From Undibacter mobilis (GTDB lineage Bacteria > Pseudomonadota > Alphaproteobacteria > Rhizobiales > Xanthobacteraceae): DNA of 64,000 bases. The stretch covers positions 124,001 through 188,000 of the forward strand of contig NZ_QRGO01000001.1 in the NCBI RefSeq assembly GCF_003367195.1, in the 5' to 3' direction. Shown here in pieces: positions 1 to 8,151 of the stretch. Below the pieces are notes generated by a model. It was not told the DNA's origin, did no database searches, and worked only from the letters and a program-made list of their open reading frames with translations. The stretch's first letter is position 1. Each line of letters starts with the position of its first letter. The translations under genes and the position numbers were made by a program.

Positions 1-1614
1 GCTCGCCTCCTCGACGAAAGGATAGCGGAGATTGATCAGCAGAAGAGACGAGAACGAGAAGCAGCCGAAACGCGCGTGCGTTGGCAAAAGCTGGCCGAGA
101 AACAACAAAGGGAAGCCGCGCTGAAGCTGAAGCAAGAGGAGAAACGCAGGGCGGAAGAGGAAAAGCGGGACGCAATTCGGCGCAAGGAGGAAGCGCGCAA
201 GGCCGAAATCGAACGCAAGAAGGCCGAAGCGATCGAGGCGCAGCAAAGGGCCGAGCGGGCGCGCGTCGAGGCGCTGGAAGCAAAGCGCAAGGCCGAGGCC
301 GAGGCTAGAGCGTCGGTGGCGAAAGTTGCGGCTGAAAAGGCCGCCGCCGCGAAGCTGACTGCGGAACGGGCGGCCGCGGAGAAAGCCGCCGCGCTGAAGG
401 CTGCGGCGGACAAGGCAGCGGCCGACAGGCTGGCCGCGCAGGCCGCCGCCGACAAAGCGGCAGCCGAGAAGCTCGCGGCAAAAGCGGCTGCCGACAGGGC
501 GGCGGCCGAGAAGATTGCTGCGGCAAGATCCGCCGCGGAAAAGGCTGCGGCTGATAAAGCCGCTGTCGACAAGGCTGCCGCCGACAGGATCGCTGCAGCG
601 AAAGCTGCGGCTGAAAAAGCAGCGGCCGACAAAGCCGCTGCCGCGAAGGCCGTGGCCGACAAGGCCGCGGCGGACAGGATCGCCGCAGCCCGAGCCGCCG
701 CCGAGAAGGCTGCCGCTGAAAAGATCGCCCAAAAGCCGATCACGGTAATCGCACCGGGGACTTCGACGACGCTCACCAGCCAGGCGTCGGCACGACAGCA
801 ACTTTGGCCGCGAATGGGCGTGCCATCCATGACGAGCCCCCTACCCGTCAACAAGGAGAAGCTGAAATACGACTGGGTGTCGCTGCAACTGGCAAATGCC
901 GCCTACAGCGATAAACTGACATTGGGATCCACCGTTTTCAAAAACAATCCGGACTGGAAGGTTCTGGATCGGCGCGACGACAAGGCCACCGGTTTCACGG
1001 CTTTCACGTTCGTCAACATCAAGGAGCACCGCATGGTTGTCGCCGTGCGCGGCTCGGCGAGCCCGACATGTCTGGTGCTAGCGACGGTCTGTCCCGCCGA
1101 CAAGGTGCGCGATGCCGCCGCCGACTGGATCGGCAACGCCGATGCCATGGTCCGTGGCAACATATCTCCGCAATTCCGCAACGCCGAGCAATATGTCGGC
1201 GACATCAAAAGGAGGTTTGGGGACCGCTTCGCTATCGACTGCAGTGGCCACAGCCAGGGCGGCGGCGCGTGTGCCTATGCCGCATCTCAAACCACAGGTG
1301 TTCATGCCGTCACGATCAATCCAACTTCGGCAAACAGTCTCTCGACGGACAATGCCTATATGATCGACAATTATGTAGTCGGCGGCGAAGTCGCGCTCGG
1401 CGGCCGACAGTTCATGGACAAGGGGCTGACGGGCTGGGCCTACAATGTCGAGACGCCGCCACAGCAGGGATCCCTGATAACGTCGAACGCCAACTCCACC
1501 GTTCAGACTGCCGATCCGCTGGGTGGCAATCCGATCGCTCGACACTCGGCAGGCGGCGTCATTGACGTGCTTGGCAAGGAAATCGGACTTAGCCCGCTCG
1601 AACTCGCACAATAG
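1..1614 (+). CDS. Ala-rich coiled-coil protein with C-terminal lipase-like alpha/beta hydrolase domain (5' partial)
   Basis: The frame is open from base 1, so the true start lies before the window; the first internal candidate is a GTG at 76. The first ~240 visible codons are charged, then extremely Ala/Lys/Glu/Asp-rich (repeats of the type AAAEKAAADKAAADR), which predicts a long coiled coil. The C-terminal half (from about base 860) resembles lipase class 3/Mbeg1-like folds: a GHSQGG nucleophile elbow has its Ser codon at 1252-1254, and an ARHSAGG segment near the end may supply the catalytic His. Function is unknown; a TolA/SPOR-like spacer carrying a hydrolase is one reading. The 5' end, hence any signal peptide, is not visible. 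The gene below starts 43 bases downstream. Confidence 0.75.
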   Translation, partial: ARLLDERIAEIDQQKRREREAAETRVRWQKLAEKQQREAALKLKQEEKRRAEEEKRDAIRRKEEARKAEIERKKAEAIEAQQRAERARVEALEAKRKAEAEARASVAKVAAEKAAAAKLTAERAAAEKAAALKAAADKAAADRLAAQAAADKAAAEKLAAKAAADRAAAEKIAAARSAAEKAAADKAAVDKAAADRIAAAKAAAEKAAADKAAAAKAVADKAAADRIAAARAAAEKAAAEKIAQKPITVIAPGTSTTLTSQASARQQLWPRMGVPSMTSPLPVNKEKLKYDWVSLQLANAAYSDKLTLGSTVFKNNPDWKVLDRRDDKATGFTAFTFVNIKEHRMVVAVRGSASPTCLVLATVCPADKVRDAAADWIGNADAMVRGNISPQFRNAEQYVGDIKRRFGDRFAIDCSGHSQGGGACAYAASQTTGVHAVTINPTSANSLSTDNAYMIDNYVVGGEVALGGRQFMDKGLTGWAYNVETPPQQGSLITSNANSTVQTADPLGGNPIARHSAGGVIDVLGKEIGLSPLELAQ

Positions 1615-1657
1615 CGTCTGTGCAGACCCGAAGCCTCCGCGCATCTAAGGGATCGTC

Positions 1658-2167
1658 ATGAACCGGCTGGTGGCAATCGGAGTCGTTAGTGCCGGCCTGC
1701 TGATGACGCCGGTCGCCGGGTTTTTCCAGCTCGCGACGGCGCAAGAGGACAAGCGCTACCTCAATGAAATGGAATCTCGCCTGCGGTCGTTTGAATCCGC
1801 CACGCCGCCGGCAGTGCAGGCCCCTTCTCGCTGGAACACGAACGGCTCGATCGTCCAACTCGTGGCCGAGAGAGCGAATCGTCGTTTGATTTACGAGATT
1901 CCGCGCGCGGATCTGCTGGCGGCCGGCGTCGGAAAAGGAACGCTGCTGTTCAAGGGCAAGAAAGAAGCCGCGCGCTATTCCGGAACCGCCTATGCATTCG
2001 CGGCCAAATGCGCGACGCGGCCCTACGCCGTGACTGGCGATATATCCGCCGACGAAAAGCAAGTTACGTTACGCGGCAGGCAACCCAGGCTCGGCGCCAC
2101 ATGCAAAGTGACCGGTTATAGCGACGAAGAGATCGTGCTGACCTTCATCCCGCCCGGGCCGAACTGA
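1658..2167 (+). CDS. Secreted hypothetical protein
   Basis: A 169-residue protein with a clear N-terminal signal-like segment (basic MNR, a hydrophobic run of ~20 residues, then ATAQED where cleavage is likely). The mature part is small and soluble-looking, with two Cys residues (near positions 110 and 146) that could form a disulfide in the periplasm. No family is recognised. It follows the lipase-like gene by 43 bases on the same strand and may be co-transcribed with it. An AGGGATCGTC stretch just before the ATG is a modest ribosome binding site. Confidence 0.65.
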   Translation: MNRLVAIGVVSAGLLMTPVAGFFQLATAQEDKRYLNEMESRLRSFESATPPAVQAPSRWNTNGSIVQLVAERANRRLIYEIPRADLLAAGVGKGTLLFKGKKEAARYSGTAYAFAAKCATRPYAVTGDISADEKQVTLRGRQPRLGATCKVTGYSDEEIVLTFIPPGPN

Positions 2168-2195
2168 CGTCGGCGTGCCGATGCTGTGCGCGGCC

Positions 2196-2618
2196 TTAAG
2201 CGTGCGCGCCGCCGGCGGTGAAGCGCATGGACGCGATGCGGTCGAGCTCCTGCTGCTCGCGGATGTTCTGCTCGGCGCGGTCGCGTTCCTTGTCGCGCTC
2301 GTCCAGCATCTCGACCTTCTTGAGTTCCTCGAAGGCTTCGCCGAGCGCCGCCTTGGCGTCGTCGAGCTGGCCGCGCAGTTCGTCGGCCGAGCGCTTGAGG
2401 TTCTCGCGGCGGGTCATGGCCGCCTTGGCATAGGTCGGATAGGCGAAGTGACCGGGATCGTGGATGCCGGCGCGGTCCTGCTCGACCTTGATCTCGCGCT
2501 CAAGCTCGGCGGCGATGCGGTCGAACTCGGCCATCATCGCCTCGATCTGGGCGACCTTGCGCCGCTTCTCGTCGACCTGAAATTTCTTCAGGCGGATGAG
2601 GGTTTCACGTGACTTCAT
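2196..2618 (-). CDS. fliJ: Flagellar export protein FliJ
   Basis: A 140-residue, almost wholly helical, highly charged protein beginning MKSRETLIRLKKFQVDEKRR, the size and composition expected of FliJ, the coiled-coil stalk that links the FliI ATPase to the FlhA export gate. Alphaproteobacterial FliJ proteins diverge in sequence, so the call rests on length, heptad-like pattern and position directly after fliI on the same strand. A 182-base gap with a hairpin separates it from fliI, so it may have its own promoter. The Ala-Gly-Gly-Ala tail lacks any recognised domain. Confidence 0.85.
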   Translation of the reverse strand: MKSRETLIRLKKFQVDEKRRKVAQIEAMMAEFDRIAAELEREIKVEQDRAGIHDPGHFAYPTYAKAAMTRRENLKRSADELRGQLDDAKAALGEAFEELKKVEMLDERDKERDRAEQNIREQQELDRIASMRFTAGGAHA

Positions 2619-2775
2619 CGACTAAATACTCCCCCGAAGCCCCGAATAACGGGCCCGACGCGGCCAAACAGACCGCTGTCCAGGCACGCCCCGGACCGTT
2701 CAGCAGGACGACTGTGGGGCAATATCGTTAGTTTTCGGTTTCTATAATCGATCATGTACATCGATATTTCCGGCG

Positions 2776-2804
2776 CTAGGGCCGGGCAGGACCGCCCGCC
2801 CTAG
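2776..2804 (-). terminator. Possible terminator hairpin at the fliI stop codon
   Basis: A near-perfect inverted repeat (CTAGGGCCGGGC against GCCCGCCCTAG, one bulged base) overlaps the fliI stop codon. No clear T-run follows on the minus strand, so it may be only a weak terminator or an RNA-stabilising hairpin between fliI and fliJ. Confidence 0.35.
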
Positions 2805-4114
2805 CCGCGGCCGACCACCGCTTCCAGCATTTTGTAGCCTTCGGCCAGCGAGGTCGCCTCGTCCTTGCGCTGCGACAGGAAGGCCTCGAGCGGCTTGTTC
2901 AGGTTGATGGCCTCATCGACCTCCGCCGAAGTTCCCGGCCGGTAGGCGCCCAACCGGATCAGTTCCTCCATGTCGGCATAGGTCGCCATCACCTCGCGGG
3001 CGCGCTTGATGACGGCGAGATAGTTCGGATCGGCGGCGCGCGGCATGGTGCGCGACACCGAGCGGAGCACATTGACCGCCGGATAGCGGCCGCGTTCGGC
3101 GATCGAGCGCTGCATGACGATGTGGCCGTCGAGAATGCCGCGCACCGCGTCGGCCACCGGCTCGTTGTGGTCGTCGCCGTCCACAAGAACGGTGAAGATG
3201 CCCGAAATGGTGCCCTGCCCCTCGGCACCGGGGCCGGCGCGCTCCAGAAGGCGCGGCAGTTCGGTGAACACAGTCGGCGTATAGCCCTTGGCGGTCGGCG
3301 GCTCGCCGGCGGAGAGCCCGATCTCGCGCTGCGCCATGGCAAAGCGCGTGACGGAATCCATCATCGCCAGCACGTCCTTGCCCTCGTCGCGGAAATACTC
3401 GGCGATCGACATCGTGAGGTAGGCCGCCTGGCGGCGCATCAGGGCCGGCTCGTCGGAGGTCGACACCACCACCACCGAGCGGGCGAGGCCCTCCTCGCCC
3501 AGGTCGTCCTGGAGGAATTCCTGCACCTCGCGGCCGCGTTCGCCGATCAGGCCAATGACCGACACGTCGGCGGCGACGTTGCGCGCCAGCATCGACAGCA
3601 GCACCGATTTGCCGACGCCGGAGCCGGCGAAAATGCCCATGCGCTGGCCGCGGCAGACGGTGAGAAAGGTATTGAGCACCCGCACGCCGAGATCGAGCGG
3701 CGAGCCCACCCGCATCCGGGAATGCGCTGCCGGCGGTGCATTGCGGAACGGATAAGGCGACGGGCCGAACTTGAGCGGCCCCTTGCCGTCGATCGGCTCG
3801 CCCAAGGCATTGACCACCCGGCCGAGCCAGGCCTCCGACGGCCGCACGCTCATGGCGCCCTGCGACACCAGCGCCCGGCAGCCGCGGCGCACGCCTTCCA
3901 AGGGCGCGAACGGCATGGCCAGCGCCAGTTTGCCGGAGAACCCGACCACCTCGCACGGCACCGGGCCATTGCCCCCCTCGATGGTCAGCCGCGAGCCGAC
4001 CGACATGGCGTAGAGCGGCCCGGCCACCTCGACCATCAAGCCGCGCACGCCGACCACCCGGCCGAAAATCTCGACGCCGTCGATGTCGCTGAGCTGTTCA
4101 GCCAGGGCTTTCAT
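2801..4114 (-). CDS. fliI: Flagellum-specific ATPase FliI
   Basis: A 437-residue F1-beta-like ATPase that energises the flagellar type III export apparatus at the cytoplasmic membrane. The N-terminal beta-barrel (about 1-95) is followed by the catalytic domain with Walker A AGSGVGKS at 163-170, a Walker B region with MMDSVTRFA near 250, and the FliI/YscN-type [13 protein letters not shown] stretch. Length matches the family. The ATG at 4114 is followed by a normal [13 protein letters not shown] start. It is transcribed away from ctrA; the fliI-ctrA neighbourhood is common in Hyphomicrobiales, where CtrA controls early flagellar genes. Confidence 0.95.
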   Translation of the reverse strand: MKALAEQLSDIDGVEIFGRVVGVRGLMVEVAGPLYAMSVGSRLTIEGGNGPVPCEVVGFSGKLALAMPFAPLEGVRRGCRALVSQGAMSVRPSEAWLGRVVNALGEPIDGKGPLKFGPSPYPFRNAPPAAHSRMRVGSPLDLGVRVLNTFLTVCRGQRMGIFAGSGVGKSVLLSMLARNVAADVSVIGLIGERGREVQEFLQDDLGEEGLARSVVVVSTSDEPALMRRQAAYLTMSIAEYFRDEGKDVLAMMDSVTRFAMAQREIGLSAGEPPTAKGYTPTVFTELPRLLERAGPGAEGQGTISGIFTVLVDGDDHNEPVADAVRGILDGHIVMQRSIAERGRYPAVNVLRSVSRTMPRAADPNYLAVIKRAREVMATYADMEELIRLGAYRPGTSAEVDEAINLNKPLEAFLSQRKDEATSLAEGYKMLEAVVGRG

Positions 4115-4240
4115 GGTGTGGCTTTCATCCGAGGCATTCCGGGACGCGCATTTTCACCTTTTAGGCGGCCGGAACCCGGCGCCCGGCCGGGGGAAAACTG
4201 CCGTAAACCCGCCCTTAGGCTTACCGCCCCACCCCCGTCA

Positions 4241-4255
4241 TTAACGTCGTGTTTA
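4241..4255. promoter_or_regulatory. CtrA-box-like site between fliI and ctrA
   Basis: TTAA, seven bases, TTTA: one mismatch to the TTAA-N7-TTAA CtrA consensus, in the 499-base gap between divergent fliI and ctrA. Placement suits control of either gene. Binding is inferred. Confidence 0.45.
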
Positions 4256-4500
4256 CCCGCGTCGTTAATCATTGGGTCATCGTTCGGAAGATGGAACCTG
4301 GGACTGATCGAGACGATTCGCCCGGCGACCACTTTCGCCAATCGATGGGCTGATCGTTTAAGCCGCCGGCAGAAAGCGAGACGGCGGCCAAACCGAAGCA
4401 TGGAAGCGGGTCGTGGCTAAAAAACCACTCGGTGGCAACAGTTTAGGGCGATTCGGCGCTTTGGCGCCAGCAAACGCTTGCCGGCGAGAATCAGGTTTTG

Positions 4501-4508
4501 TTAACCAT
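4501..4508 (+). promoter_or_regulatory. CtrA half-site TTAACCAT upstream of ctrA
   Basis: TTAACCAT matches the short CtrA recognition sequence and lies 105 bases before the ctrA start, where autoregulation occurs in relatives. Four GANTC (CcrM methylation) sites lie nearby at 4315, 4450, 4488 and 4523. The 4115-4613 interval contains no convincing gene. Confidence 0.5.
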
Positions 4509-4613
4509 GTCCGCATAGTGTCGAATCGGTTTGTCCCACCGCGTTTTTTTCAAGAACTCGCCGCCCGTGCGGCGCTGACCCAGAGCCCGGAAGCGGCGAG
4601 ATAGGGGACTTCA

Positions 4614-5315
4614 ATGCGCGTTCTACTCATAGAAGATGACAGCGCGACCGCTCAATCCATTGAGCTGATGCTGAAATCCGAGAGCTTCAACGTCTACACC
4701 ACCGACCTCGGCGAAGAGGGTGTCGACCTCGGCAAGCTCTACGATTACGACATTATCCTGCTAGACCTGAACCTCCCCGACATGTCGGGTTTCGAGGTGC
4801 TGCGCTCCCTGCGGGTCTCCAAGGTCAAGACGCCGATCCTGATCCTGTCCGGCCTCGCCGGCATCGAGGACAAGGTGAAGGGTCTCGGCTTCGGCGCCGA
4901 CGACTACATGACCAAGCCGTTCCACAAGGACGAGCTGATCGCCCGCATCCACGCCATCGTGCGTCGGTCAAAGGGCCACGCCCAGTCGGTCATCAACACC
5001 GGCGACCTGGTGGTCAATCTCGACACCAAGACGGTGGAAGTCACCGGCCAGCGCGTGCATCTGACGGGCAAGGAATACCAGATGCTCGAGCTGCTCTCGC
5101 TGCGCAAGGGCACCACGCTGACCAAGGAGATGTTCCTCAACCATCTCTACGGCGGCATGGACGAGCCGGAACTCAAGATCATCGACGTCTTCATCTGCAA
5201 GCTGCGCAAGAAGCTGGCGAACGCGTCGGACGGCAAGAACTACATCGAGACCGTCTGGGGCCGCGGCTATGTGCTGCGCGAGCCGACGGAAGCCGACGAG
5301 CGGATCCCCGCTTAA
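4614..5315 (+). CDS. ctrA: Cell-cycle master response regulator CtrA
   Basis: A 233-residue OmpR-family regulator. The receiver (about 1-115) has acidic pocket Asp8/Asp9, phospho-acceptor Asp51 and Lys in MTKPF; the winged-helix DNA-binding domain (about 125-225) contains the diagnostic [20 protein letters not shown] and [14 protein letters not shown] segments of orthodox CtrA. It is phosphorylated through the CckA-ChpT relay (chpT is at 18.1-18.7 kb here) and controls division, DNA methylation, motility and envelope genes. Putative CtrA and CcrM sites precede it, and a strong terminator follows at once, so it appears monocistronic. GGGGACTTCA precedes the ATG. Confidence 0.98.
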   Translation: MRVLLIEDDSATAQSIELMLKSESFNVYTTDLGEEGVDLGKLYDYDIILLDLNLPDMSGFEVLRSLRVSKVKTPILILSGLAGIEDKVKGLGFGADDYMTKPFHKDELIARIHAIVRRSKGHAQSVINTGDLVVNLDTKTVEVTGQRVHLTGKEYQMLELLSLRKGTTLTKEMFLNHLYGGMDEPELKIIDVFICKLRKKLANASDGKNYIETVWGRGYVLREPTEADERIPA

Positions 5316-5340
5316 GCCTTTCCCTCTCGAGGGCGACATA

Positions 5341-5371
5341 AAAAACCCCGCCAGCGATGGCGGGGTTTTTG
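5341..5371 (+). terminator. Rho-independent terminator after ctrA
   Basis: ACCCCGCCA, GCGA, TGGCGGGGT flanked by A6 and T5: a compact GC stem with T-run 26 bases after the ctrA stop. The A-run makes it potentially bidirectional, though no minus-strand gene end abuts it. Confidence 0.93.
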
Positions 5372-5403
5372 TTTGTTCGTCCGTCATGCCGGATTAGGAC
5401 CGG

Positions 5404-5504
5404 CCTCATGGTGAAGAGCCTCGCGAAGCGAGGCGTCTCGAACCATGGGCCGCCCCGCCCCATCCTTCGAGACGCGCACCTGCGGTGCGCTCCTCAGGAT
5501 GAGG
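5404..5504. repeat. Composite palindromic intergenic repeat, copy 1
   Basis: About 100 bases beginning CCTCATGGTGAAGAGC and ending GCTCCTCAGGATGAGG, with inner modules TCTCGAACCATG and CATCCTTCGAGA. The same modules occur in inverted orientation at 12286-12382. This type of multi-hairpin repeat is common between genes in Bradyrhizobium relatives; it has no coding capacity. Confidence 0.8.
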
Positions 5505-5559
5505 CGCAGCCCTGTAGCCCTCCCCGCATTCCGCTGACGGTCCATGCAGGCTACGAATC

Positions 5560-5997
5560 TCACACCAGGCTCAGCGTCGCCGCCGCCAGCACCAGATAGC
5601 GCCCGACCTTGGCGATCGTGACCAGCACGAGAAACACCGGGAACGGTTCGCGCAGCACGCCCGCCACCACAGTGAGCGGATCGCCGATGACGGGCGCCCA
5701 GCTCAAGAGCAGCGACCAGCGGCCATAACGGCGGTACCAGCCTTCGGCGCGCAGAAGCGCCTCACGCCTGACCGGAAACCAGCGGCGGTCGCGGAAGCGC
5801 TCGATGCCGCGGCCGAGCAGCCAGTTGATGACCGAGCCCAGTACATTGCCGGCGCTCGCCACCGCGATCAGCGCCCACACCGGATAAGAGCCGGTGAGCA
5901 GCAGCCCCGCCAGCACCGCCTCCGACTGCGCCGGCAGGATGGTCGCGGCGACGAGCGCGGTGAGGAAGAGGGAGGAATAGACGGCGAGTGAGGTCAT
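5560..5997 (-). CDS. yqaA: YqaA/DedA-like SNARE-associated membrane protein
   Basis: A 145-residue membrane protein of the YqaA family. Starting at the ATG at 5997 (MTSLAVYSSLF) rather than the upstream ATG at 6042 gives the usual family start. Visible features are an N-terminal amphipathic/hydrophobic stretch with the family ATILPAQSEAVLAGLL segment, a GNVLGSVINWLLGRG re-entrant-type motif and a SWAPVIGDPLTVVAG motif, all typical of DedA-superfamily transporters/flippases. Function in the cell is uncertain (membrane homeostasis). A truncated second copy of its N-terminal third is present at 9529-9673, and near-identical terminator sequences flank this gene. Confidence 0.85.
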   Translation of the reverse strand: MTSLAVYSSLFLTALVAATILPAQSEAVLAGLLLTGSYPVWALIAVASAGNVLGSVINWLLGRGIERFRDRRWFPVRREALLRAEGWYRRYGRWSLLLSWAPVIGDPLTVVAGVLREPFPVFLVLVTIAKVGRYLVLAAATLSLV

Positions 5998-6096
5998 GGG
6001 TGTCCGGAGGCGTAGCGCATCCTGACGCGACGCGCCTTGCATTGGTCGAGGTCTATCAGATCTCGCTTAAAACCCATTACTTCACGGAGCGACATA

Positions 6097-6120
6097 AAAA
6101 CCCCGCCGGCAATGGCGGGG
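6097..6120 (-). terminator. Rho-independent terminator after cytochrome b561 gene
   Basis: On the minus strand CCCCGCC, ATTGCC, GGCGGGG is followed by TTTTTATG, 37 bases past the cytochrome b561 stop. The 32-base surrounding sequence nearly repeats the ctrA terminator at 5333-5366. Confidence 0.88.
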
Positions 6121-6157
6121 CTTATGCTCTGGATCGCAAAGGCCTCGCCTGCCGGCT

Positions 6158-6721
6158 TCAGCCTGCCCGCTTGCGGCCGGTGAACATCGCTTTGACGAGA
6201 TTTTCGCGGTGCTCGAAGCTGGCCAGCAGCACACCGAGCACATGGAATACAACGAGGCCGAGCGTGAGATTTGCGAAGATCTCATGCACCTCCTCAAGGA
6301 TTTTCGAACCCCAATAAGCGTCGGTCGTCATCATGACGCCGGTGATGCAGCTTCCGGTGATCAAGGTGAGCAGCGCGACGATCATCGCGCCGCCTGCCGG
6401 ATTGTGGCCGATATAGCGCGGCGCCCTGAACAAGACGACGTCGCGCAAGTAAGCAAACGTCACCGCCGGCGAGCGCACGAAGTTTCGAAACCGGGCGTGC
6501 TGCGGGCCGATGACGCCCCAGATCACGCGCAAGGTCACCAGGGCGGCAATCGTATAGCCGGCCGCGATATGCACCGTTTCGATATCGTCGCCGGTGGCAT
6601 AGGCCACCAGAAACAACGTCGCCAGCGACCAGTGCGCAATCCGCACCAACGGGTCCCAGACCTTCACCGTTGCCGGCGGCGTCACGCCGCCGGCTTCAAC
6701 GATTTGATTGGCTTGGCTCAT
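6158..6721 (-). CDS. Cytochrome b561 family membrane protein
   Basis: A 187-residue protein with about four transmembrane helices. It has the cytochrome b561/CybB layout: VKVWDPLVRIAHW near the N-terminus, a GDDIETVHIAAGY helix, and a C-terminal ILEEVHEIFANLTLGLVVFHV helix; the His residues in these helices are candidate haem ligands. It likely passes electrons between the quinone pool and a periplasmic or secreted partner. The start is taken at ATG 6721 (MSQANQIVEAGG). A PepSY gene lies 11 bases upstream in the same transcript, and a terminator follows. Confidence 0.9.
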   Translation of the reverse strand: MSQANQIVEAGGVTPPATVKVWDPLVRIAHWSLATLFLVAYATGDDIETVHIAAGYTIAALVTLRVIWGVIGPQHARFRNFVRSPAVTFAYLRDVVLFRAPRYIGHNPAGGAMIVALLTLITGSCITGVMMTTDAYWGSKILEEVHEIFANLTLGLVVFHVLGVLLASFEHRENLVKAMFTGRKRAG

Positions 6722-6732
6722 GGCGCGCGCCT

Positions 6733-7005
6733 TCAGTTCTGACCGACGATCTGGCCGTTGGTGGGATCGAGGAACAGCTCCACCTGGCTGCCGTTCTTGT
6801 CGATCGTGTAGAATTCGCCGCAAGCCTTCGCGAGCTTGGCCTTGCGCACTGTGTAGCCCTGCCCTTCCAGCTTCGACTGCAGCTGCTGCATGGACAGCCA
6901 CTGGTTCTGCGGCGCGCTCGTGCAGGGCCGTCCCAGGCTGCCGGCATAGGCGGCGCCCGACGTGGCGAGAATGGCGGCGGCGGTAAGCAAAGCGATCTTG
7001 CGCAT
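6733..7005 (-). CDS. Secreted PepSY-domain protein
   Basis: A 90-residue protein with a classic signal peptide (MRKIALLTAAAILATSGAAYA) and a small PepSY-like domain: QSKLEGQGYTVRKAKLAKACGEFYTIDKNG followed by VELFLDPTNGQIV. AGGAGAACCTC precedes the ATG at 7005, a strong ribosome site. It is the first gene of a two-gene operon with the cytochrome b561 gene, and is divergent from another PepSY gene that starts a two-component operon. PepSY domains usually inhibit or sense in the periplasm; the partner here is inferred to be the cytochrome or the sensor kinase. Confidence 0.82.
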   Translation of the reverse strand: MRKIALLTAAAILATSGAAYAGSLGRPCTSAPQNQWLSMQQLQSKLEGQGYTVRKAKLAKACGEFYTIDKNGSQVELFLDPTNGQIVGQN

Positions 7006-7153
7006 GAGGTTCTCCTGAGAGGCATCCCGCCACACCATGTGGCCGGCGATGACCGCACCTTGACCGACCGCCTCTGACGGCCGCCTGTTGATCCATGTCA
7101 GCCAATTGTCAGGTAGTCTGGCGCAGGGTGGCGCCATTCCAGACAGGTACCGG

Positions 7154-7486
7154 ATGATGCGTTTGCGACACCATGCGACGGTCCTCACGACGGCGGTTAT
7201 CGCCGCGGCTTTGCTTGTGGCCGCGCCGCCGGCCCAGGGCCGCGATCGCGACGACCGCCAGCGTGAAGACATACGCCGCGCCGTCGAGGCCGGCGAAATC
7301 CGTTCGCTCGCGGACATCATCGCCGGGGTGCGCAGCCAGTTACCGGGCGAGATCGCCGGCGTCGAAATCGAGCGCAAGCACGATCGCTGGCTCTACGAAT
7401 TCCGCGTCATCGACGCGCGCGGCCGCCTGTTTGAAGTTTATATCGACGCCCGCAACGGCACGATCGAACGCGTCAAGGAGAAGTAA
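7154..7486 (+). CDS. Secreted PepSY-domain protein upstream of a two-component system
   Basis: A 110-residue protein with signal peptide (MMRLRHHATVLTTAVIAAA, cleavage near AQG) and a PepSY domain ending in LFEVYIDARNGTIERVKEK. Either of two adjacent ATGs (7154, 7157) could start it. Its stop overlaps the start of the response regulator by one base (TAATG), so translation is coupled. A small periplasmic protein encoded directly before an OmpR-type regulator and its kinase recalls FeuN, which restrains the FeuQ kinase in Sinorhizobium; the same role here is an inference. Confidence 0.82.
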   Translation: MMRLRHHATVLTTAVIAAALLVAAPPAQGRDRDDRQREDIRRAVEAGEIRSLADIIAGVRSQLPGEIAGVEIERKHDRWLYEFRVIDARGRLFEVYIDARNGTIERVKEK

Positions 7487-8151
7487 TGCGCCTGCTTCTC
7501 GTCGAGGACGATCAGCGCATCGCCGCCGACATCGCGCGCGCCCTCGGCGCCGCCGGTTATGTCGTCGAAATTTCGCGTGACGGCGAGGACGCCTGGTTTC
7601 GCGGCGACACCGAGGATTATGGGGCGATCATCCTCGATCTCGGCCTGCCCGGCATGGATGGGCTTGCCGTGCTCAAGCGCTGGCGCGCGAACGGCCGGCA
7701 TGTGCCGGTGCTGGTTCTCACCGCGCGCGGCAGCTGGGCCGAACGGGTCGATGGTATCGATGCCGGCGCCGACGACTACCTGCCGAAGCCATTCCGCATG
7801 GAGGAATTGCTGGCGCGGTTGCGTTCGATCGTGCGGCGGTCCGCCGGCCATGCCTCCTCGGTCCTCAGCCTCGGCGACATCACGCTGGACGAACGCCAGA
7901 TGAAAGTCAGCCTGCGCGGCGCGCCCATTGCGCTGTCGCCGCTTGAATACCGCGTCGTCGCGTATCTGGTGCGGCACAAGGGGCGTGTCGTTTCGCAGCA
8001 CGAACTGGATGAAAACGTATACGGGCCGAACGAGGATCACGATTCCAACGCACTGGAAGTGCTGATCGGCCGTGTCCGTAAGAAACTGGGGCCCGGCCTG
8101 ATCGAGACGCGCCGTGGCTTCGGCTACCTTATCCCGGAGACGATACCGTGA
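7486..8151 (+). CDS. OmpR-family response regulator
   Basis: A 221-residue two-domain regulator. The receiver has Asp8/Asp9, phospho-acceptor Asp51 in IILDLGLPGMDG, and Lys in LPKPF. The winged helix (about 125-218) ends with LIETRRGFGYLIPE. It overlaps the kinase gene by four bases (ATACCGTGA region) and the upstream PepSY gene by one. The sequence is closest in feel to FeuP/QseB/PhoP-type regulators that respond to envelope or cation stress; the target genes are unknown, but the divergent PepSY/cytochrome b561 operon is the nearest candidate. Confidence 0.93.
   Translation: MRLLLVEDDQRIAADIARALGAAGYVVEISRDGEDAWFRGDTEDYGAIILDLGLPGMDGLAVLKRWRANGRHVPVLVLTARGSWAERVDGIDAGADDYLPKPFRMEELLARLRSIVRRSAGHASSVLSLGDITLDERQMKVSLRGAPIALSPLEYRVVAYLVRHKGRVVSQHELDENVYGPNEDHDSNALEVLIGRVRKKLGPGLIETRRGFGYLIPETIP

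Noticed and set aside
76..720. CRISPR-like or tandem DNA repeat
   Set aside because: The repetition is at the amino-acid level (Ala/Lys/Asp codons), with varied codon use; there are no equal-length spacers. No CRISPR array was seen anywhere in the window.
36..854. Long minus-strand Ala/Ser-rich frame opposite the coiled-coil gene
   Set aside because: It is the mirror of the plus-strand Ala-rich repeats in a GC-rich region; no ribosome site and no recognisable protein.
4413..4604. Short plus-strand frame just before ctrA
   Set aside because: It covers the putative CtrA/CcrM regulatory sites, has no homology by eye and no good ribosome site.
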